Positions 43,200 through 54,730 of a DNA stretch of 64,000 nucleotides are shown here, piece by piece. The position numbers were made by a program, and so were the translations under genes. The notes under the pieces were generated by a model. That model ran no database searches. It was not told the origin of the DNA and saw only the letters and a list, made by a program, of their open reading frames with translations. The DNA comes from Hanleya hanleyi (Eukaryota; Mollusca; Polyplacophora; Lepidopleurida; Hanleyidae), in assembly GCA_036873755.1 (NCBI GenBank), contig JAVTVY010025334.1, positions 36,427-100,426 on the forward strand, written 5' to 3'. Positions within the stretch are counted from its first letter, which is position 1. Each line of letters opens with the position of its first letter.

Positions 43200-45135
43200 G
43201 TCTCAGTTTTTATACGCCCGCCAAAAGGCGGACGTATTATGTGATGGCGGTTTCCGTCCGTCTGTCCGTGTGTCCGTCTGTCCGTCCCTCGTGTCCGGTC
43301 TATATCTGGGACAGTTTTCTATCTACAGTTCTAATTTTTGGTGAGTGGATACCCTACGGGGAGACGATGTGTCTCGTACCAAAATGAAGGTCAAGGTCAG
43401 AGGTCAAAGGTCACTGGCCTAAAAAACAGGAAATCACTGAAGTGTTCGTGTCCGGTCTATATCTGTGAACTTTTTCTATCCACAGTTGCAATTTTTTGTG
43501 AGTGGATACGCTAGGTGGAGACGATGTGTCGCGTACCAAAATTGAGGTCAAGGTCAGAGGTCAAAGGTCACTTGCCTAAAATCAGGAAATCATTGATCAT
43601 TGACAGTTTTCTATCTACAGTTCTAATTTTTGGTGAGTGGATGCCCTAGGGGGGAACGATGTGTTGCATACAAAATGTAGGTCGAGGTCAAAGGTCAGTG
43701 TCATGGAAAAATCAGGAAATCATTGAAAATTTCTAATTTTTTGTGAGTGGATTCAATAGGGGGAAACGAGGTGTCGCATACCAAAATATAGGTCAAGGTC
43801 AAAGGTCACTGACCCCAAAATCAGGAAATTATTAAAAATTACTGTTTTTTTGTGTCAGTAGATACATGAGGGGGGCACGATGTGTCACATACCAAAATGT
43901 AGGTCAAGGCCGAAGGTCAAGTCACTGTGACCCCCAAAATCATGAAATTGTTAAAAATCATGATTTTTTGGGGTCCATTGATACACATCCTCGCGAGCCA
44001 GTGTATCGATCGATACACTGGCTTGGTTAGTTACCCATTAGCAGTTTTGGATATAAATAGATCAAGAGGTTTCCTCTAAATCAACCCAATCAGTGAACGT
44101 GCTAAGCCAGTTGATTAGGCCAATCCGCTGCTAGGTTTGAGATATGACAGGATTGAATTTCATTGCGGACTCAACTGCTTTGATGTCAAGTTGAAATCAA
44201 CATCGGAAGTCAAAGCAAAAACCGCAAGCTTGGGATACCGACATGCTTATTCAAAACAAGCGCGGTGGATGAAATGTACGAGATTGTATAATGGAGGCGT
44301 CGACTCAAGAACTCATTCGAAAGACCAAAAATGTCAAGGTAAACCCTCTCCAAGGATTTAGGATTTACCTGGACTTGTGAAGATGATTGAGATATTGAGG
44401 GAAGACAATGTGTCGTGTACCAAAATGTAGGTCAAGATTAAAGGTCAAGGTCACTGTGAACCAAAAATTTGAAATCATTAAAAATAACCTTTTTTGTGCC
44501 AGTAGATACATCAGAGGGACATGATGTGTTACATACCAAAATGTGAGTCAAAGATCAAGGTCACTGTGACCCCAAACTCAAGAAATCATTAAAAGTCACA
44601 TTTTCATATACCTGTCGAAGACGAGATCATGTAATGCGATGTTGCATTCTGTCCATTCACCCATTAACATTAGCTGTCCATGCGATATCTCTAGTTTCAA
44701 GGTATGGATTGATACCAAACTTTGGGTATAGCTTCAATTTGTCAAAAGTCCAGTTTAGCTGCCTATATGTGTTAGGTTGGAATATTCAGACTTGTCTCCT
44801 CTACATGTATATGGCATTTGTCCTGTGGAGTTGTCTCTCATGTTTGATACATGTAAGAAATGGCTACATTTACTTAAATTGTTGTGAAATAAAAACCATA
44901 CATTTCCTAATTTAATGGGGAGAGGGGTCCGTTATGAACTTTATACCTGTTTATTAACTCAAGAACAAAGGTTTAGTTAATCACTTTCTTCACATCCTTC
45001 TACCTTCATGGAAAATTTTCTCGCCTGAAGGAATCCAGTTGAAAGAAAACTACTATTTTCTTGTGTTTGACTATTGTCGATTTCAGTGTGGGATATGTGA
45101 GCTCTCGACTCTTGTTTCAAGGTCACCTAGTTACC
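43200..45135 (+). repeat. TATACGCCCG-type dispersed repeat with internal degenerate tandem units
   Basis: Starts TATACGCCCGCCAAAAGGCG (a small hairpin), then GTCCGTCTGTCCGT runs, then four to six degenerate units of AGGTCAAGGTCAGAGGTCAA with GTGAGTGGATACCCTA and GATGTGTC. A second block with the same AAAATGTAGGTCAAG words follows at 44400-44600. At 43985-44140 it is interrupted by another dispersed repeat (GAGCCAGTGTATCGATCGAT) shared with 54603-54726. Confidence 0.65.
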
Positions 45136-48100
45136 AAGAGTTCAGCCCATTTTAGTTTATCACTCAATATAAGATGTGATGTATGTAACATTCTCAGAAG
45201 CATAAAATCGTAGACCTTTCTCTGGATTGCTAGCTACCAATTCGGATCAAGGCCATTAACAATCTAGAAATTCAGACCAGTGTAATTCCAGATATATACG
45301 GGCATATATTGAAGCCCCTTGGGCTCTTGTTAGGAGAGTGACAGTATCGCTCTCCATCACTCTTCTATTTTCTTCTCTAGGAGGGCTTTTGACCACTCTC
45401 CTCACACTACCAATGCACTGGATGGTGATACTGGAGAGTTTGAGCACTCTCGCATCATTCACAAAAAACAAAACAAAAAACAATCCAGAAGACTGATCAA
45501 CAGCTCTTGTAAATTTTACAAACAGGAGACACTGCGATCAGAGGGCCTGACCTGAGTAAGGGGCAACCTGCATCTTAACTGGTCGAGGCAACCAAATCCT
45601 GTCGACATGGTTGCCCAGAATATGTCTCGCTAGCAAGAAATGATTCTACTGGAACTGTCATATGTTTCTAGCCGGCCAATATTGTCCATTCTCCTCAGCA
45701 TGTTGTAAATTAAGCCCTGATGGTAATTAATTTAGCTGACAGACTGATCTTGTTAATATGACCAGTGCTGATTGCTGCCACCCACAGGTGATGACCTCTC
45801 GTTAATTACACTAGACAGGTGCTCACACCTGCTGTATATGTGAAGGTAAATTGTTTGCTGTATCATGTACCTTTCATCTACGGTGCCCAATTTCCTGTAA
45901 AATTCGCCAACAGATGGATAACAATCGTCATCATGACGAGTCCTACTTCATCTTGTTCTACCATGTAGCGGAAAATTTGCTGTAAGCGAGTTTGACCAGA
46001 TATGCAAGTTTTTCCAAGTATGACTTCTTCCGTTTCAAAATAATAAGACAGACCGTCCAGGATATATTTGCTGGGACAGACCGTAGGTCAGAAATACTCC
46101 AGGCTGCTTCTTCATCAATTTGTATCTGCCACTAATTACATGGACTTGGGCAGCCACATAAAAAAGGGCAGATGGGCACTCGAGAATCGATGCGCCAACA
46201 ACTGAGGCGCCCATTTTAATCTTTCCAGATGTACTTGTACCGGATGGTTTCTTTGGGAGTCTGGATGGTCTGACTATAAATACATCTGTGAATGAAGATA
46301 TCTCTATCTAGTCCGGACATCTTTGGTAGGCGAGCTAGTGTCCTTATGGGCTGGCTGTCGGGTTGGTGCTAGAGTTGGTGAACGTTTAAGGAGGGAAATC
46401 ATTGATTACTGCATACTATCCACTCTGATTGACTATGGTTAATTCTTCTGCCTTGCCACATACGGTTTGCTGTAATGTGTCTGAACGCAGTTCGGTCTGA
46501 TTAACGTCAAGATCTTTCTGGAATGGAACTGGTCATTGCTAATCCCATATATGGTCATTTAATTGACCTTTTAATGTGGTTCTCTGTCTGGCTTCGTCTA
46601 AGACCTGGTCCGCGTGTCAGTTGATTATCTTAGTTCGTTAACCAAAATAGGACTGATTGTTCATTTGCCAAGCAATGTTACAATGTTCGTTCTCATCTGT
46701 AATTTAGTTAGATCTTCATGAACATATACATTGATTACAGTCATATGGCTGAATCTCACAATTAAAACTCAAAAGTTGAGGCTTTTGAGAGATTTTCCCT
46801 CCATTTCACCCAGAATAAACAATACATTGTAGACGTTCTGCAAGATCTACATGATGTATGATGTCTATGAAGATTATCATTGCTGTTCATCTTGAGCTAG
46901 CAATGCTGACGGCAACATTACATGGTTAAGATGAATAGACCCACATATATACTTCGTATTACGTTGCCGAGGTACATTCAAGTTTTAAGACTTTGACTCG
47001 ATCCTTCACATATTGAGTGTCCACAAAATCCTGCTCTGCTGTCTGATTGAGGAATTTTGAATTATGCGGTTTAGACACAGTTAGAATGCATGCCTCCTAC
47101 AATGTATGTAGCAGCTACATTAATTACATGTTTTGAAAATGTCTTGGATATTCATTTGAATATTGGACAATGGTCAGTGATCATGATTTTATGTAAAGGA
47201 CTTTATCGTGTCTTGCTAAAATGATTGAGAACTGTTGACCGCTTCTCTCTTGTAATAAACCATCTTGTGTTGTCTATTATATTTATTTCATACACATTTG
47301 GATGTGGTGCCGTCATACAAAATAGGATGGTTGGTTATCGACACGGGAATTTTTCTATGGATGATGGTTGAGTATTGAATGTTGAACCTGATGCTTGCTG
47401 TTGAATCTTATCCTAGTCGTTTTATTTTATCAGTGTACAAGCTTAACAATTAGTCTCGTCTGGAATTTGTTTTCAGATAAATAGTAATTTGGGCCCCTGT
47501 TTTATCAGACCTCATGATACATGGTTTGCCAAACAGGGGATGGAGTTTACTTTACAACTGTGATCATACATGTAGTTTGTTGCCGGAGGCTATGTCTGTG
47601 CTAGGCCTGGATACACTGTATGATCGGTTTCAATCACTTCCTCTATTACTCCTGTACTATGGTCCACTTGAGCATTGTATTGCTGAATCCACCTGACCAT
47701 CTCATAACAATAACTATAAACATTGTGTCTGCAAACTCTCAGTGCTTGTCCCTGTAAACGAGTTCGAAGAAAGATGCTTGGAAAGAATGGGAAACAAAAT
47801 TGGTCTTGTTTTCATTGAGTCGTGTTCTGACCGAACCTCATTGTTCGAGTAATCCCGTCTCCTGCTTGTGCGTCCATCCATGTGTTGTTAGCATAAAGAG
47901 TCCAGGCTTTCTTTGTGGAATATCCGGTCATTTTAGTTGAAAATTACCCTCATCTCGGACTCCGTGGCACTCTGGGATCTTTGTGTCTCTGGGCTGTCAT
48001 GCCTGTAGGTGATAAATTGACCGGTCTATAATGGTACATGTATTCCTATTTAACCGAGAGAGAAAATTAGACCCTTCCTTATAGCAGGACATGCAAAAGT

Positions 48101-48204
48101 CGAGTCCGACGTAGCAGTCAGACATCAGACATATCTGGTCATAATTCATGCATTGCTTGGTCAAAAGTGCTTATCATGTCTATGTTGAAGATCAAATTCA
48201 GAGT
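45136..48204 (+). other. Intronic stretch, no gene
   Basis: Contains one diverged GAGAGTGAT-family copy at about 45330-45530 (GGAGAGTGACAGTATCGCTC ... AACAGCTCTTGTAAATTTTA). Otherwise no recognisable exon or element. Confidence 0.4.
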
Positions 48205-48300
48205 GAGTGAGTGAGTGAATAGAATTTAACATCGCTTTCAACAATATTTCAGCTATATCGCGATGAACCAACTAAGCACCACTCAGTCAAGTTTATACAT
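48205..48300 (+). repeat. GAGTGAGTGAGTGA / ATATTTCAGCTATAT dispersed repeat fragment
   Basis: AGTGAGTGAGTGAGTGAATA followed by TTTAACATCGCTTTCAACAA and ATATTTCAGCTATATCGCGA resembles a repeat very common in mollusc genomes, as I recall it. A second fragment (TTTAACGTCGCATTCAGCAA) lies at 52273-52292. Confidence 0.5.
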
Positions 48301-48569
48301 TCCTGCTACTTCAAAGAAGAAACTTTGAAGCAGCATGGAACTGGACACCCTCCATCCACCCTATGAAACACCGAGGGCAGCACACAAGACACAGACAGGA
48401 CACTTACATGTACATCCGTGCAATAAAGACAAGTGATATTACAGTGGTAGACATCACATTATCAAGAAAAATGAGTTTGGTCCAATATATTACATTATAT
48501 GGAACTGGGTCTTCATGCGTAGAATAACATCATATTATTCAATCATGTACATGTACATACATGTACAGT

Positions 48570-49070
48570 CTCCCAGTTTCAAGGAGAGTACCGTAATCAC
48601 TATCGCTCTCCATCACTCGCCTAATTATTCTCCAGGAGAGTGTTCGATCACTCTCCTCAAAACTGCCAATACAATGGAGAGTGATACAGGGGAGGGTAAT
48701 CACTCTCGCAAGACAAATCTAGGAGAGTGATACTGGGGAGGGTAATCACTCTCGCAAGACAAATCTAGGAGAGTGATACTGGGGAGGGTAATCACTCTCG
48801 CAAGACAAATCTAGGAGAGTGATACTGGGGAGGGTAATGATACAGGGGAGGGTAATCACTCTCGCAAGACAAATCTAGGAGAGTGATACTGGGGAGGGTA
48901 ATCACTCTCGCAAGACAAATCTAGGAGAGTGATACTGGGGAGGGTAATCACTCTCGCAAGACAAATCTAGGAGAGTGATACTGGGGAGGGTAATCACTCT
49001 CGCAAGACAAATCTAGGAGAGTGATCAACAGCTCAGGCAGATTTTACAAACAGGGGAGACAATTACCAGT
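48570..49070 (+). repeat. 46-bp minisatellite of the GAGAGTGAT family
   Basis: Unit GGAGAGTGATACTGGGGAGG + GTAATCACTCTCGCAAGACA + AATCTA, about seven copies between 48670 and 49025, one shortened (48825-48860). Each unit contains an inverted pair GAGAGTGAT/ATCACTCTC. It is flanked by the same family sequence as at 45330-45530, ending ATTTTACAAACAGGGGAGAC. Confidence 0.85.
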
Positions 49071-51329
49071 ATACGAGTTGTCAGAGCATTTCCATCATAG
49101 CTCTAGATTTGTATCTAATACCGCTTATGCCGGTGCTAGGGGCCGTGTGGTCATATCATCCAAGTTGCCACATGAACAGGTACAATAAAGCGTACCTGAG
49201 ATACAACACATATCATGAATCGTTAGATTCTTGGTATGTGCTTTAGAATAGGTTAACCAGAAGACTATTCTGTGAAGTCATGTGACGCAGTCAGTATGTC
49301 GGCACCTCTTCCCACTACCCTTATATGTGTTGTAATGTACATTCGCCTTCCAGACTTTACATATGATATCTCGTCCTGCTCTTGAACATATATTCTGGAT
49401 CAAGACTCTAGTTTCTCGCACTCGCTCAGTTGCATCCTTTCTCATCAAGTTGGCATTCGTTTATGAATATTGTCTTGGGCCCGCATACTCGCACATTTTG
49501 TAAATTTGGGAAATATTTTCCTATATTCTGCCTGTAGATGTTCCGAATAGAATTATACTGTCTTGGCCTTTGTTCATCTCTGAGTGGCTGTCGCTCTCCT
49601 TCTGTCCCTTGACATCAATTGACCCTGCTGACTGTAGAAGTTAATTGACCTGTGTGAAATGATTCTCCACAACCAGCAGGGAGAATTCAAGCTTGCTTTC
49701 ACATGCAATATAGTCCCTATAGTCCGGTCACAGCTACCATCAACATCTTCATACAGTGTGAAAATGAGCCTTTAGTTTATGGGTTTTTAACTGTGCTTAG
49801 TTCAAGCGGTGCTTGTATTGCTATATTGCTGCATTGATGGTCTCATGAATGGTTGCTGTGTGTGCATTGGTGCATTCGTACGCATGGTACTAGACACTGA
49901 CAGTACTGTTGAAATTATCCCCCGATGAATTATGGCTTGCTTTATCGGGAGTACTATTCCAATTTTCTGCAATTTACCCAGGACTAGGCAGTCTTTGTAT
50001 AACACCAGAGCTCATATCGCGGTTACTGCTCGAAGCCATTTCACCACACATCCGAGATACAGCGTCGAGATTGTCATAATGGCCATATAGCTCGATTCAC
50101 ACATTCTGCTAAAATGTGTTGTCGGTTTCCTTCTCAGTTTTATCATCCCATTATATGGCTGTTTGATCTGTGAAGGATAAATTGACCTGGTTTATGTGAC
50201 CAACAACTCCAGGTTTCCGGCTGCCATGACCTTGCTGAACTGAGCAAAATGTTACGTTGATTAAGATTGAAACGTGTTGCTGTTTGGAAAGACTTCTGGT
50301 TTTCATCCGTTCACGGCATAGCTTCCAAACATCTTCCAAAATCTGTTCAAGTCATAAATTGCGTCCAGACGATTTGCATTCCACCTCAGTGTTTGGAATT
50401 TGGCCAATCAGTTATAAACAAGTTAGAGAGAACTACGTATACCTCTCTAAAATGGAGGTAAAAAAGCCATTTTTGCTTAATAACTTTTGATTTATTATTT
50501 ATAATGCTCCAAAATCTTTAGGTGACTTACCTTATATTGTTTCATGTGGTAACAGTGGTTTTCTATGAAAGTCTGCATAGTCGGGTAGGTAGGTTCCAAA
50601 TATGTTTTTTCTCAAAAATTCTTGATGCATCACTCCTTTTGTCCTGTTTATATAGGATTTCACAAAATTCTGTTAAATACATGAAAAAAATACTCAACTC
50701 AAACCTTTTTTAAAATCATGAAATACATGTGTATAGGTAGACTTATGAGAAACACAAAATTTACTGTGAACTACCTCATGTACATTGTTTTAATGTACTA
50801 GATGTATTTTGCTTGGCCTACTTGCAAACTGATATCAAAGATATCAAGTGATGTAAGATATTCAAAAATATCACATCATAAAGGGGTTGGTTTATGTTGG
50901 AGAAAGATCAAGCAAAGCAGAATGCTGTACTGTTACTGGTGGAATCCACGATGCTAGAATGTAGCTGTGCTGATAACAAACACATGGCAAAAATGCTGTC
51001 ATTTTGGACTGTACATTTCTCACACTGTCAGATTCCCAGACACTATTTAGTCATACCTATCAATTAAAACAATTGCTATCAAGTCTTTTTTCAGGGTCAA
51101 GATGTGTTTATAGAACGCACTGGTAATGGATTTCCAGACTTGTAAAAGTGTTTGTGGAACTTTACAAAGAAAGTCAGTACTTCCTCGGCAGTCTTGAAGC
51201 GTGAAAGAATGGCTCTATGTCTGCATTGGCAATAGTCTTCATGTATCATGCCAAGAACGGTATGTTATTGGGGTAAATACTCTAATAATTCAATCACGGA
51301 AGGTGCAGTTTCTCTCCCTAAAATATCAA
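49071..51329 (+). other. Intronic stretch, no gene
   Basis: AT-rich, no recognised exon, RNA gene or bounded element. Confidence 0.4.
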
Positions 51330-51334
51330 TGGTG

Positions 51335-52223
51335 CAGGGATTCCGCCAGAAAAAAAATTCTGGGTCCGCAATTACGAGGGAGCGAAGCGACCAAGTCTGA
51401 GGGAGCGTAGCGACTGAAGGGGGGAGAGTCCGAGAGGGGGGTTTCCCCCCTCGCGGCGGCAGAAGATTTTTGATAATTGCCGTTTAAATTGTTGGCCTGA
51501 GAGAGCGTCTAGAGATGGATTTTATAATAAAGATTAACAGCAGGAACGTCTGTTTAAAGTCTATTTACACTCTTTGCTACGTATGTATTACCGCGATAAT
51601 TTGAACTTGGAAGCAGAAATCTTCCGGGACGGTCGCTAACCGAGTCGATACGCGGACGTGGTGGAGAGCACCAAGCTCTACCAAGCATTCATTCTGCTTC
51701 GCGCCTCTCCATGGGAGAGCACATGTCGACATGAACAGATTTTGATAGTGAGAGCTGAAAAACATCATGGCAAACACAATTATGCCCTCAGATGATCTAA
51801 TAATATACCCTAATGGTGACAGTTGTTAACTTGACCTTCCAGAGCTTCTACTTTCATTTCCGCGGCCTGCGCTGGAAGAGTACTAAACACAAGATACGGT
51901 ATCTGGCTGGATGGACAGACTGTAGTGTAGTCGCAGACTGTTAGCTGGAAATACCTCGGGAAGCGGGAAATTTTCCACGTGCTCCAGAGAACCGTCAGGT
52001 CATTGTCCTAATTCCGGCAATTGCCGTCTTTTCAATGTGAATTTCCAAATGTGTTTTCATTGATATTCACGAAGGGAAGACTTGGAGGGATATAAAGTAA
52101 CATTTTAAACCTTTAGCTACAATTTTACTTCTTAACAAGCGGATCAAAAGGGGAATTTTTATTTCATTCAGTGGGGGGAATGGGTCCGTTGACGGACCCA
52201 AATAGACCCTAGCGGAATCCCTG
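51335..52223. mobile_element. 889-bp CAGGG-ended element with 5-bp target duplication
   Basis: Ends CAGGGATTCCGCCAG and CTAGCGGAATCCCTG are inverted repeats flanked by TGGTG (51330-51334, 52224-52228). The left inner part has GAGGGAGCGAAGCGACC-type repeats and a GGGGGGTTTCCCCCC hairpin (about 51437-51451). A second inner pair TGGGTCCG/CGGACCCA occurs. No transposase ORF. Confidence 0.75.
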
Positions 52224-52339
52224 TGGTGTGATCAAATTTATTAGAATTGACCGGAGAGAGAGAGAGAATTGAGGTTTAACGTCGCATTCAGCAATATTAG
52301 AATTGACCGTTGATGAATTTTCACTTAACAACAGTAGTG

Positions 52340-52725
52340 TCTCATTGTCATCACTCGATAACTCTCCCTCCCAGAGAGTTATTGTTTACTCTCCAGGAGA
52401 GTTATTGATTACTCTCCAGGAGAGTCATTGTTTACTCTCCAGGAGAGTCATTGTTTACTCTCCAGGAGAGTCATTGTTTGTTTACTCTCCAGGAGAGTCA
52501 ATGTTTACTCTCCAGGAGAGTCATTGTTTACTCTCCATTAGAGTCTTTGTTTAGTCTCCAGGAGAGTCATTGTTTACTCTCCAGGAGAATCATTGTCTGT
52601 TTACTCCCCCGGAGAGTCAATGTTTACTCTCCAGGAGAGTCATTGTTTACTCTCCATTAGAGTCATTGTTTAGTCTCCAGGAGAGTCATTGTTTACTCTC
52701 CAGGAGAGTCATTGTTTACTCTCGT
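52340..52725 (+). repeat. 23-bp palindromic minisatellite (CTCTCCAGGAGAGTCATTGTTTA)
   Basis: About 15 units, each containing the palindrome CTCTCCAGGAGAG. A larger period of about 160 bp is visible from repeated variants (CTCCATTAGAGTC, TTGTTTGTTTACTC). ORFs are read-through. Followed by family sequence AGGAGAGTGATCAACTGCTC. Confidence 0.85.
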
Positions 52726-52785
52726 GAAATATGAAAATGTATTTGTGAGTTATACGGACCAAAAGTGAATCACTGTGGCAATACA

Positions 52786-53169
52786 ATGATGACTCTGGCC
52801 ATACAGAAATTTAGGAGAGTGATCAACTGCTCCCACAAATTTTACAAAATCGAGAGACTGATTTATGTGGTCACTGACAATCACCGCACACTTCGAGAAT
52901 CCTTTTGGATCAAAACACTTCAAACACGGCAACCCTTTGGTATGAACATAGACCCAGGTAAAGTTGCTAACAAAGAGTTTATTCCCTTCGTTCTCCAATA
53001 TAGCCGTAGGAATGTTGAAGCGGCCCGTATACTGAAGGAGGAATACGAAACACTCCAAACAAAACTCTGCTTGCCATTTAATCTGAGACCTACATGTATC
53101 ATAGCGTACTCAAAAAATCGGAGCTTACGCGATTTATTGGTAAGGAGTAAACTTCATCCCACATCGTGA
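52786..53169 (+). CDS. Retroelement-like protein fragment
   Basis: The ATG at 52786 opens about 127 residues. LRESFWIKTLQTRQPFGMN, then FVLQYSRRNVEAARILKEEY, and RSLRDLLVRSKL near the C-terminus resemble a segment I associate with Penelope-like retroelement proteins (the end of a GIY-YIG module and the adjoining linker). The family assignment is from memory and tentative. It stops shortly after RSKLHPTS, and no reverse transcriptase or complete GIY-YIG domain lies nearby, so it is a fragment. It follows directly on the GAGAGTGAT repeat, suggesting the two arrived together. Confidence 0.4.
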   Translation: MMTLAIQKFRRVINCSHKFYKIERLIYVVTDNHRTLRESFWIKTLQTRQPFGMNIDPGKVANKEFIPFVLQYSRRNVEAARILKEEYETLQTKLCLPFNLRPTCIIAYSKNRSLRDLLVRSKLHPTS

Positions 53170-54598
53170 CCATTATCACGTGAAATTCTACATGGCATAA
53201 ACTGATATATAGCGGCCCTATTTGAACTCTATACGAAACTTGTCTCTAGGAACATTTTTAAGATAGGAGATTTATAAATCCCTGTGCCAGTGCCTTCCAC
53301 TTTTGAAAAATGTATACCCTGGGATTAGGTTTACAGGCCTTGCTTTTCATCGAAATTCACAGGTATCCAAACGGATACCCGCAATTTCAGTTTACGGGTA
53401 TCTACCAGGCAGTATCCACTGAAGTGACGAAAAATTGAAGTGTGGAGATTAAAGTGGAATAAACATTTATGTACTCTTTTCATGTTTACTGTTGTTAATA
53501 GGATAATTGATTCTCACATCATGTTGTTCCCCACCGCTGTGTAGCCATTCGATTCACTGAGCTGATATTTGACCGTTCAATCAACTGTCAATTTTACTGT
53601 GATAGGATGAGTGGATAAACTTTCTCTTGAGCAACCACAATAACATGCAGCATGATTTATGAAATTGTGTCAAGGATTGTCTCCTTGAATTAATTTAATT
53701 TGGACTGGAGCTGTAATTTGGAGTCACTTGAAAATTTTCGATTTAAGGTTATGGACCTTGATTATATTCTCATTATGGACTAAAGAATAGCTCTGTCTCT
53801 CACTATGAATGTCACGGGTCACCAGCTCAGCTTCCGACTTCATTCATTACGAATGTTTATACTTAAGTGCTGCATATATAGTAATACCATCTTCATGACA
53901 CCTAGCATATAACTTAAATATGTTGATGAATTGAACAAACGCACAATATGAACTTAAAATTGAGTGATGTAAGTCAAGAAATTACGAACAATTCCAATGA
54001 ACACACATTTAAGAAGTTCACCACAGCACTAACTTCAGGGATTATAATGAGTTAATTTCGTGTTTTCGTCGTTCTGTATGAAGACAAAACCATCCTTTAC
54101 ATTATCTGGCCATCCGTTGTAAGCCTGTACAGATATTGTCTTTCCTTTCGACATTTTCAAGCAGATTGGAATCAAGCCCTCTCGTGTCCTCCATGTTTAC
54201 CGTTTGTAAACATCGACCATAACACGATAGTTTCTGCAATTGCATTCTCCTATGCACGGTTGTTTGTGTAAATGCCCGTAGCTACAGATGATACGACGAA
54301 AATCGCCCAGTACAAGAGAATGCACGCAGCTGCCATAATTCGTCGCCCACTTAGACGTCGTAAAAATATGAACTTCCGCCATTTGTAAAGCCTGCGGTCG
54401 ATGATTTCTAGGTAAACTGTCGTTTATTAAAGCCGAATATGGTTTTTTTGATAGACAAAATTTTCCCCAGACATTATTTTACGGGTGTCCAAACAGATTC
54501 CCGTGAAGCGAATGAACGGGTATCTCCACGAGTATCGGATACCCGGATACCCGTCGAAACGCAAGGCCTGGGTTTATACTGTTCATTTCATATTTTTT
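53170..54598 (+). other. Stretch without gene
   Basis: AT-rich. Paired segments with GGTATCC-AACGGATACCCG (about 53362-53400 and 54480-54560, the latter inverted) suggest the degraded ends of an element of about 1.2 kb. No gene recognised. Confidence 0.4.
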
Positions 54599-54726
54599 AC
54601 CATCCTCACGAGCCAGTGTATCGATCGATCTGTTAGGATACACAGGCTTGGTTAATGACCCATGCGAGTTCTGGATATGAATAGATCAAGGGGTTTCTTC
54701 TAAATCAACCCAATCGGTGAATGCTC
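54599..54726 (+). repeat. Dispersed GAGCCAGTGTATCGATCGAT repeat, interrupted
   Basis: Shares about 120 bp with 43985-44110 (AAATAGATCAAG-type and TCTAAATCAACCCAATC words). It is cut at TTAA by the THAP element. Confidence 0.65.
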
Positions 54727-54730
54727 TTAA

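Noticed and set aside
48660..49030. CRISPR-like array
   Set aside because: The 46-bp units are directly abutting with no unique spacers, and the host is eukaryotic; it is a minisatellite.
52303..52660. Leu/Ser-rich ORFs 69-83 aa
   Set aside because: Read-through of the CTCTCCAGGAGAG minisatellite.
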